Part shown: one piece after another, positions 7,254 through 12,518 of the stretch
Numbering within the stretch: the stretch's first letter is position 1
Layout: the number at the start of each line of letters is the position of its first letter
DNA from: an uncultured Treponema sp.
GTDB lineage: Bacteria; Spirochaetota; Spirochaetia; Treponematales; Treponemataceae
NCBI GenBank assembly: GCA_946403565.1
Contig: CAMJAJ010000008.1
Location: forward strand, 1-12,518
Direction of reading: 5' to 3'
Length of the DNA: 12,518 nt
Notes under the pieces: generated by a model
What the model was told of the DNA's origin: nothing
What the model saw: the letters and a program-made list of their open reading frames with translations, nothing else
Databases searched by the model: none
Made by a program: the position numbers and the translations under genes

Positions 7254-8294
7254 TTAGCGCGCGCTCAAAAGCTCTATGTCGAAGGCGATGTAGGTGTTGC
7301 CGGGAATCACGTCCCCTGCGCCCCGCTCTCCGTAGGCCTGGTCAGGCGGAAGGACGATCGTGCGCTTTTCGCCCACCTTCATGTCCTGCACCATCAGGTC
7401 GAATCCGGGGATCATCTGTCCTGCACCCGTCATGAAGTCGAGCGGGCCGCGTCCTGCCGACTGGTCAAAGACCTTGCCGTCCACCAGGTAGCCCTTGTAC
7501 TCCGTGGAGACGGACTTGCCGCTTCCGCACTTGGCGCCGCTGCCTTCCTTGGTCGTCTTATAGTAGATGCCATTGGAATCCTTCTTGAATCCGGGGAAGT
7601 TCTTTTCCACCGCCGCAATCTGGGCAGCGAAGGCCTTCTCCTTCTCGGCCTGGTTCCGTGCCACGCACTCCTTGAGCCTGGCGTCCCAGTCGGCCTGGGT
7701 TGCCGTGAACGCCTTGGCCTCGGCTCCCTGCCGGTAGATCGTGATGTCGCGTATGACGTCGCCCTGCTTGATGCTGTCGACGATCTTCTGGCTGTCCTTG
7801 TCCACGACGTGGCCGAAAATCGTGTGGTTTCCGTTGAGCCATGCCGTCGGAACGTGGGTGATGAAGAACTGGCTTCCGTTGGAGTTCGTTCCCTTGCCCC
7901 GGTTGGCCATGGCGAGGACTCCCGGTCCGTCAAACCGGTACTTGCTGGAGATCTCGTCGGGGAAGCTGTAGCCCGGGCCGCCCGTTCCGTTGCCCCTGGG
8001 GTCGCCGCCCTGAATCATGAAGTTCGCGATGACGCGATGGAACTTGAGACCCTTGTAGAAGTGCTTGCCCTTGCTTGCGTCGAGCGTCCCTTCGGCGAGT
8101 CCGACGAAGTTGGTGACCGTCAGCGGCGCATCCTTATAATACAGCTCCACGAGTATGTCCCCACGGGCGGTGGAGATGTTCGCGAAGAGCCCTTCTTTTC
8201 CCTTCAAAACCTTTTCCGGATCCATAGCCTTACAGCTCCCTGTCATTAAGATTGTTGCCGCGAGAAGCAGCGTTAAAAACGACCTTCTTTTCAT
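7254..8294 (-). CDS. Cyclophilin-FKBP fusion peptidyl-prolyl isomerase, probable lipoprotein
   Basis: A 346-residue protein with two unrelated prolyl-isomerase domains. The start is ATG at 8294, preceded by GGAGG; the open frame extends further upstream but through hairpin DNA. Residues 1-21 form a signal peptide with a relaxed lipobox TGSC (C21). The cyclophilin domain, about 38-188, shows FHRV at 85-88, FMIQGGD at 92-98, GSQFFIT at 140-146 and WLNGNHTIFG at 152-161, all catalytic-site motifs. A charged helical linker, about 195-240, leads to an FKBP domain, about 258-345, with YKGYL, VFDQS, MIPGFD and YGERGAGDVIPGNT. Both active sites look intact. Such CFBP fusions are known in Treponema denticola and flavobacteria. 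It likely folds exported proteins in the periplasm and heads an operon with the CAP lipoprotein. Confidence 0.93.
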   Translation of the reverse strand: MKRRSFLTLLLAATILMTGSCKAMDPEKVLKGKEGLFANISTARGDILVELYYKDAPLTVTNFVGLAEGTLDASKGKHFYKGLKFHRVIANFMIQGGDPRGNGTGGPGYSFPDEISSKYRFDGPGVLAMANRGKGTNSNGSQFFITHVPTAWLNGNHTIFGHVVDKDSQKIVDSIKQGDVIRDITIYRQGAEAKAFTATQADWDARLKECVARNQAEKEKAFAAQIAAVEKNFPGFKKDSNGIYYKTTKEGSGAKCGSGKSVSTEYKGYLVDGKVFDQSAGRGPLDFMTGAGQMIPGFDLMVQDMKVGEKRTIVLPPDQAYGERGAGDVIPGNTYIAFDIELLSAR

Positions 8295-8316
8295 TTCTAT
8301 AACCTCCATAAATAAC

Positions 8317-8439
8317 CCTGTTCTGAAACTGGCTTCGCTGCCAGTGCAGCCAGTTGCAAAAGTAACCGACTTTTGCAACTGGTACAGGTTACTTCGAAAT
8401 GCGATGTCCCAAATCGCGCTGTTACACCTGTTCGGAAAC
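8317..8439 (-). repeat. Array of inverted repeats upstream of the prolyl isomerase gene
   Basis: The 161-base gap is packed with palindromes. They are 8328-8333/8340-8345 (ACTGGC/GCCAGT), 8350-8363/8369-8382 (14 bp perfect, 5-nt loop), 8401-8405/8413-8417 (GCGAT/ATCGC) and 8384-8389/8426-8431. CCTGTTCTGAAAC at 8317-8329 and its one-mismatch copy at 8427-8439 bracket the set. I see no clear promoter or U-tract. It may end the upstream transcript or be a nested palindromic insertion. Confidence 0.6.
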
Positions 8440-8455
8440 GCAGTGTCCGCGCTGC

Positions 8456-9277
8456 CTAGAACCTTCCCGTGAACCAGCCGTACACGGCGGCAAGCCTGGT
8501 GGAGAAGGACTCCTTTATCTTCTTCTCCAGGATGCCCAGCGGTGGAACGGCGGCCTCCGTCGTCAGGTAGGCCACGATGTAGTCCCCGCAGTCGGCGACG
8601 ACGAAGTTCATCCTGAGCTTGCCGGGGGCGAACGCCTTTATGGGGCCCAGCTTGAGCGCGCTCTCGTTGACGAAGTTGGCCCAGATCTCATCCGTCCGCT
8701 CCTCGTAGCTCACCTTGTAGACGGTCCGCCCCAGGGAGTTGTCGTCCATCAAGGCGTACTGGGTCTTGCCGTCCGCGCTGCCTGCCGTGTTGTCGGGGCC
8801 GCGGGCCTCGCCGACCTTGGTTATCTTTCCGGTCTTCGGGTCGGTCTCGGGGATGACCGTGTAGGCCTCCTCGTAGAGGGTCGCCATCCTGCCCCGCCTG
8901 TGGCTGTAGTACTGGATGCCCTGCAGGGTAGAAAAGGAGCGCAGGATCTTGCCCGCGTAGTCGATCGTCGCAAGGTCGGGCCGGGGAAAGTCCGACTTCC
9001 GGGCCAGGTAAATCTCCTCGGCGTAGAAGTTCGGCTTCTCCATGTCCTTGGGCCAGAAGTTCAAGGCCTTCTTGGTCAGGGGCGTGTTGGGTGCAAGGCT
9101 CAGCCCCGCCCCGTCCTCCATGAAGGACAGGCGTTCGATCTTGCCGTCCTTGAGCAGCTGTGCGTATTCGTCGGCCGTCAGGATGTCCCGCGCGTTGAAG
9201 GCGTAGGACTGGGCCGCCACGGCAAGCGCCAGCAGCCCAAGGGCCGCCAGCCGCCGGAACGTTTTGCTTCTTTTCAT
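8456..9277 (-). CDS. Exported protein of unknown function
   Basis: A 273-residue protein starting at ATG 9277. A signal peptide is clear: MKRSK, then a hydrophobic stretch LAALGLLALAVAA and a cleavage-like AQSYAF near residues 22-27. There is no lipobox cysteine. The mature part is mixed alpha/beta, with a central conserved-looking IQYYSHRRGRMATLYEEAY segment and a C-terminal amphipathic helix (about 250-273). It resembles an uncharacterised Treponema family (possibly DUF6675), but I cannot confirm this by eye. The Shine-Dalgarno site is weak (GAGTGAAG). It lies 55 bases after khpB and may be read through from that operon. A periplasmic location is inferred from the signal only. Confidence 0.75.
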   Translation of the reverse strand: MKRSKTFRRLAALGLLALAVAAQSYAFNARDILTADEYAQLLKDGKIERLSFMEDGAGLSLAPNTPLTKKALNFWPKDMEKPNFYAEEIYLARKSDFPRPDLATIDYAGKILRSFSTLQGIQYYSHRRGRMATLYEEAYTVIPETDPKTGKITKVGEARGPDNTAGSADGKTQYALMDDNSLGRTVYKVSYEERTDEIWANFVNESALKLGPIKAFAPGKLRMNFVVADCGDYIVAYLTTEAAVPPLGILEKKIKESFSTRLAAVYGWFTGRF

Positions 9278-9304
9278 TTCTTCACTCGCTTGTAATGGTT
9301 GCCA

Positions 9305-9325
9305 CGGCAGGCCCGTTCCCTGCCG
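9305..9325 (-). terminator. Hairpin after khpB
   Basis: A perfect 7-bp stem CGGCAGG / CCTGCCG with a 7-nt loop, 7 bases after the khpB stop codon. No U-run follows on the minus strand, so it may be an mRNA 3' stabiliser or a weak, possibly Rho-assisted, terminator. Confidence 0.4.
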
Positions 9326-9332
9326 GATGGGC

Positions 9333-10049
9333 TCAGCGGACTCCGGTGTAGAGGACGCGAACCTGCTTATACAAACCATCACCCTCGCTCTTGGTTTCAA
9401 CGTCGGGTATGTCGTTCAGGGTCGTGTGGATGAGCCGCCGCTCGTAGGGGTTCATCGGCTCGAGCAGGACGGAGCTGTGCCGCTGGCGCACCTTGTCGGC
9501 GGTCGTGTAGGCCAGGCGGACAAGGCTCTCCTCCCTGCGGATGCGGTAGTTCTCGGTGTCCAGTATGATCCTCATGTCCTCGCGGCCCAGGTGGCCGGCG
9601 TAGACGTTGGCGAGCAGCTGCATGGCGTCCAGGTTCTTGCCCTTGCGTCCAATCAGTATGGAGGAGGACTCGCTGGTGAGCTTGATTCCGATCTTCTTAT
9701 CCTCGCGGAACATCACCTCTACGGAGACGGTGTAGCCCATCTTTTCAATCATCGTCTTGGTGAAGTCCAGGAGCTTCTCCTCGAACTCGTTCTGGGGCAT
9801 GGGGTTGGCGACCAGGCTGGGGTTCCGTGCCCGCTCGGTCGTGTTGGGGACCTTGCCTTCGAACTCGCCGGCGACATGCTCCTCGCTGTCCACCGGGTGG
9901 ACGCGGATGCGCACGAATCCCTTCTTGAAGAGCGTGCCCTTCTGGGACTCCAGGATCTCTACATCAAACTGGTCCCGTTCCAGTCCCAGCTCTTCGGCGG
10001 CCTTCTCGATGGCCTCCTTCTCGTTCTTTCCTTCGTACTCGTAAACCAT
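9333..10049 (-). CDS. khpB: KhpB/Jag RNA-binding protein
   Basis: A 238-residue cytosolic RNA-binding protein, also called Jag or EloR. The order is an N-terminal Jag_N domain (about 1-52, with GTLFKKGFVRIRV), an acidic linker (53-85), a KH domain with the GRKG loop at 134-137 in SILIGRKGKNLDAMQLLANV, and an R3H domain (about 168-234) with PMNPYERRLIHTTL at 198-211. In other bacteria it works with KhpA on mRNAs and cell-wall growth. Its place directly downstream of yidC is the widely conserved arrangement. The ATG follows GAGG. A 111-base gap filled with tandem repeats separates it from yidC, unusually long for this pair. Confidence 0.94.
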   Translation of the reverse strand: MVYEYEGKNEKEAIEKAAEELGLERDQFDVEILESQKGTLFKKGFVRIRVHPVDSEEHVAGEFEGKVPNTTERARNPSLVANPMPQNEFEEKLLDFTKTMIEKMGYTVSVEVMFREDKKIGIKLTSESSSILIGRKGKNLDAMQLLANVYAGHLGREDMRIILDTENYRIRREESLVRLAYTTADKVRQRHSSVLLEPMNPYERRLIHTTLNDIPDVETKSEGDGLYKQVRVLYTGVR

Positions 10050-10078
10050 ATATCTTACCTCGCGGTTAAAAATTTCTC

Positions 10079-10178
10079 TGCCGGGTGTCAGCGACTGGCG
10101 GCCGGATGGCTGCCGGGTGCCAGCGACTGGCGGCGGCCCTGGTGACTGTCGGCCGGGCGACTAGCGGCGGCCCTTCTT
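10079..10178. repeat. Imperfect tandem repeats between yidC and khpB that include the yidC 3' end
   Basis: Two 32-base units (10079-10110 and 10111-10142) share a nearly identical first 25 bases with core GCGACTGGCGGC. A third, more diverged copy contains GCGACTAGCGGC at 10157-10168, where CTA is the complement of the yidC stop codon. Core starts are at 10091, 10123 and 10157. The second copy also shares CGGCGGCCCT with the yidC end. Each core can form a small GCCAG-CGA-CTGGC hairpin. The layout suggests tandem duplication of the end of yidC. Confidence 0.65.
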
Positions 10179-11999
10179 TTTCTTCCTGCCCCCCATCGCC
10201 TTGTCTATGGCGCGGGGCTTGCTGGCTTCCAGTTCCTGCCGCTTCTTGGCGGTGATCTTGTTGATGATGACCTGCTGGCCGATCTGCAGGATGTTGCTGA
10301 CCGTCCAGTAGAGCAGGAGTCCCGACGGGACATTGTAGAAGAGGAAGAAGAACATCAGCGGCATTCCGTACATCATGAACTTCATGGAGCCCTGGTTGGC
10401 CCCGGCCGCGTTGCCGTACTGGGTGATCACTCCGTTCAGCAGCTGGCTTCCCGTATAGATGAAGGGAAGCAGGCGGAAGGTGTTCATCGTGAACTGGGAG
10501 ATGAAGGGAATCTGCTGTTCCCAGCTGAAGAGGCTGTCGCCTACGGAGAGGTCGTCGATCCAGCCGTGGATGAAGCTTGCCCCGCGGAACTCGAAGTGGT
10601 TGTTGAACACGTTGTAGAGGGCGAAGAGCACCATCATCTGCAGGACCATCGGGAGGCAGCCGGAGGCGGGGTTGTAGCCGGCCTCCTTGTAGAGCTTGCT
10701 CATCGCGGCCTGCTGCTGCTGCGGGTCATCCTTGTATTTCTCCTGGATTTCCTTCATCTTGGGCTGCAGCCCCTGCATCTTGATTGAACCAAGCGCGGTG
10801 GACTTGTTGAGCGGGAAGAGGACTATCTTGAGGAATATCGTCAGTATGATGATGGCGACGCCCCAGTTGCCCACCAGCCGGTAGATGGTCCGGAGGCACC
10901 ACTTGAGCGCGACCTCGATGATGGACAGGAAGCCCGAGGTCTGGAGGGCCTGGTTGAAGCGGGTGTTGACCAGCTTCCAGCCGTTGGAGTCCGCGTTGTT
11001 GTACTTAATCAGCTCGTTCTCGCTGCGGGGGCCGACGTAGATGTAGTAGTCGTCGGTCGTGTTGCCGCTTATCTCGTTGCGGGTCAGGAAGACCTGCGAG
11101 TTCTCGTATCCCGCCACCTGCTGGGCGGAGCAGCGTATGGCGGCGGACATGGTTGCGTTGTCCGCGGGCTTGACGAGCACCGTGAAGTACTTGCCGGCCG
11201 TTCCCGCCCACTCCCAGGGCTTTTCATAGGAGCGGTCGGAGAAGGCCTTCTTGGCCTTCTTGCGGCCGTCCCAGGAGACGAACTGCCTGACTTCGTAGCG
11301 GTTGCTCTTCTTGTCGTAGTGGGGGCCGATCTGCGGGGATGTCCTGAGCGTGTAGGCCGCCCCTCCCAGGTTCAGCGAGGCCGGGGTTCCGTCCATGCCG
11401 TTCACCGTGATGGACAGGCGGAAGGCGTAGTCGTCGGGCGTGAAGCTGTAGAGCTTGCCCAGGCGGAACTTGTGCTCGGTGCCCGTGTCGTCCTTCACCG
11501 AAAAGACCCGGTAGAAGCCGATCGTGTAGTCGTCAATCCGCTTGACGTTGAACACGCCGTCTATCGTCGGCATGTTGGAGTCGCCAAATGAAAGGGAGAA
11601 GGCTCGGTTGGAGCTGGTCACGTTGTCCACCATCTCCACGCCCTCTCCCGTGTCCTTGTCCAGGTGCTCGATGAGCTTGTAGCTGACGATGTCGCCGCCC
11701 CTGTTGGTCAGCAGCACCTTTGCGCGGTTGGTCGTGATGGTGAACTCTTCCACGGGAACGCTGGCGGAGGGGTTGGCCTCTGAATCCGAGGCGAACGAGG
11801 TCAGGGCCGGCGTCTCGGAAATCAGGGCGGAAAGCTCCTGCGTCTCCTCTGCCTTTGCTTCCTGGGCTTCCAGTTCCGCGGCCTGCTGGGCCTGGTAGGC
11901 GGCTTCCCGCTTGGGGGCCATGTAGTATGCGTCAAAGAAGAAGTATCCGAACAGGACCACTCCGCTCAGGACGATGGCCAATATTGTATTCTTATCCAT
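10161..11999 (-). CDS. yidC: Membrane protein insertase YidC
   Basis: A 612-residue YidC/Oxa1 insertase of the Gram-negative, long type. TM1 is at about 5-22 ([17 protein letters not shown]), followed by a large periplasmic P1 domain (about 80-345). The conserved insertase core carries further helices at about 355-400, 448-465, 500-530 and 540-580. Family signatures are [13 protein letters not shown] at 378-390, [12 protein letters not shown] at 411-422, [14 protein letters not shown] at 442-455 and the basic tail [11 protein letters not shown]391 stands where the groove arginine of Escherichia coli YidC (R366) lies. A Glu/Ala-rich coiled segment (about 35-60) follows TM1. The ATG overlaps the yidD stop by 8 bases, so the two are coupled. 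It inserts and folds inner-membrane proteins with or without SecYEG. Confidence 0.97.
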   Translation of the reverse strand: MDKNTILAIVLSGVVLFGYFFFDAYYMAPKREAAYQAQQAAELEAQEAKAEETQELSALISETPALTSFASDSEANPSASVPVEEFTITTNRAKVLLTNRGGDIVSYKLIEHLDKDTGEGVEMVDNVTSSNRAFSLSFGDSNMPTIDGVFNVKRIDDYTIGFYRVFSVKDDTGTEHKFRLGKLYSFTPDDYAFRLSITVNGMDGTPASLNLGGAAYTLRTSPQIGPHYDKKSNRYEVRQFVSWDGRKKAKKAFSDRSYEKPWEWAGTAGKYFTVLVKPADNATMSAAIRCSAQQVAGYENSQVFLTRNEISGNTTDDYYIYVGPRSENELIKYNNADSNGWKLVNTRFNQALQTSGFLSIIEVALKWCLRTIYRLVGNWGVAIIILTIFLKIVLFPLNKSTALGSIKMQGLQPKMKEIQEKYKDDPQQQQAAMSKLYKEAGYNPASGCLPMVLQMMVLFALYNVFNNHFEFRGASFIHGWIDDLSVGDSLFSWEQQIPFISQFTMNTFRLLPFIYTGSQLLNGVITQYGNAAGANQGSMKFMMYGMPLMFFFLFYNVPSGLLLYWTVSNILQIGQQVIINKITAKKRQELEASKPRAIDKAMGGRKKKKGRR

Positions 12000-12357
12000 A
12001 AATAGCAGTTTCCTTCTGTTTCCCGGCGGCAGGGCCGGGCTGTTCTTGCGCTGGCGCGTCCTGCGTCTGGGGAGCCCGGTCGGGGCCTGCCGGTGGAACC
12101 GGGTCCCAGCCCCCCTCGTGCCAGGGGTTGCAGCGCATGATTCGGCGGGCGGCGAGGTACAGTCCTTTGACCGGGCCGTGTTTCTCCAACGCCTCCACCG
12201 CGTAACGGGAGCATGACGGCGTGTAGCGGCAGACGTTCCCCAGCATGGGGGAAAGCGTCAGCTGGTACAGCCGTATGGGGGCAATCAGCATGGCCGTGGC
12301 AATGCCTCGGGCGGCGTTCCTGCCCTTCAGTCCTTCATGAGTCCCGCTTTCCTGCAT
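11992..12357 (-). CDS. yidD: Membrane protein insertion efficiency factor YidD
   Basis: A small membrane-associated protein that assists YidC-dependent insertion. Core motifs are [28 protein letters not shown] and [14 protein letters not shown], all characteristic of YidD. I place the start at ATG 12357 (121 residues), overlapping rnpA by 31 bases. A GTG at 12378 and an ATG at 12291, nearer the usual N-terminus, are alternatives, and none has a strong ribosome site. A Pro/Gln/Ala-rich tail of about 30 residues beyond the usual end (after DPVPPAGP) is somewhat long. The stop overlaps the yidC start. Confidence 0.92.
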   Translation of the reverse strand: MQESGTHEGLKGRNAARGIATAMLIAPIRLYQLTLSPMLGNVCRYTPSCSRYAVEALEKHGPVKGLYLAARRIMRCNPWHEGGWDPVPPAGPDRAPQTQDAPAQEQPGPAAGKQKETAIYG

Positions 12358-12518
12358 AATGTCTTCAGCTGTCCGCACCGCGAGTGGAACGAGTCGTTTC
12401 CGGGGTAGACGAGCAGCAGCAGGTCATAGCCGGTGTTCAGGTGCGACTTGTAGAATCGGTAGGCCTCCCGGCTGCAGCGCTTGGACCTGTTCCTGTCCAC
12501 CGCGCGGCCGTAGCCCCG
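12327..12518 (-). CDS. rnpA: Ribonuclease P protein component, C-terminal part (start beyond the window)
   Basis: The last 63 residues of RnpA are readable from the window edge. They contain the RNR signature in [19 protein letters not shown], then the beta-strand YDLLLLVYP and a final helix [13 protein letters not shown]. RnpA binds RNase P RNA and helps it trim tRNA precursors. The gene order rnpA-yidD-yidC-khpB is a very common one and supports the call. The N-terminus and any rpmH lie to the right of the window. Confidence 0.9.
   Translation of the reverse strand, partial: RGYGRAVDRNRSKRCSREAYRFYKSHLNTGYDLLLLVYPGNDSFHSRCGQLKTLCRKAGLMKD

Noticed and set aside
8295..8378. N-terminal extension of the cyclophilin-FKBP gene
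   Set aside because: It would translate through hairpin DNA and bury the signal peptide; the ATG at 8294 has GGAGG at proper distance.
10079..10142. CRISPR-like repeat array
   Set aside because: There are only two to three direct, contiguous copies without unique spacers, and they continue into the yidC coding end.

Overview
The window is GC-rich, compact DNA, most likely from a spirochaete of the Treponema type. Pointers are a cyclophilin-FKBP fusion lipoprotein (an arrangement known from Treponema denticola), a DUF2804 protein, relaxed lipoprotein boxes and the order rnpA-yidD-yidC-khpB. This assignment is inference from gene content. Every protein gene reads on the minus strand; the only plus-strand gene is a tRNA-Cys. 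The long plus-strand reading frames opposite the genes are antisense shadows.

Right part (about 8456-12518, transcribed right to left): the end of rnpA, then yidD, yidC and khpB/jag. This is the classic RNase P / membrane-insertase cluster, with rnpA overlapping yidD and yidD overlapping yidC. It is followed by an exported protein of unknown function. Middle (5486-8294): an envelope-type operon with a cyclophilin-FKBP prolyl isomerase lipoprotein, a CAP/SCP-domain lipoprotein and a DUF2804 protein. It converges on tRNA-Cys(GCA) at 5371-5442.

Left part (1-5210): a sulfur/nitrogenase-like cluster read as metY - cysK - nifB - nifX-like - nifH - second, divergent cysK-like gene (cut by the window edge). 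The nif-type genes encode a radical-SAM cofactor synthase, a small cofactor-carrier domain and a complete Fe-protein reductase. No nifD, nifK, nifE or nifN is present in the window. A NifB plus Fe-protein pair placed beside O-acetylhomoserine sulfhydrylase and cysteine synthases fits a nitrogenase-like sulfur-salvage enzyme, similar in idea to methylthio-alkane reductase (MarBHDK), better than ordinary nitrogen fixation. The catalytic DK-type subunits would be expected just left of the window.

Two structural layers are not explained by the genes. First, a palindrome of the form ACCTA-N9-TAGGT occurs twice at the strong metY promoter and once upstream of nifB, which looks like a shared operator for the cluster. 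Second, long perfect or wobble-paired hairpins, mostly without U-tracts, follow most stop codons. Some are bracketed by short direct repeats.
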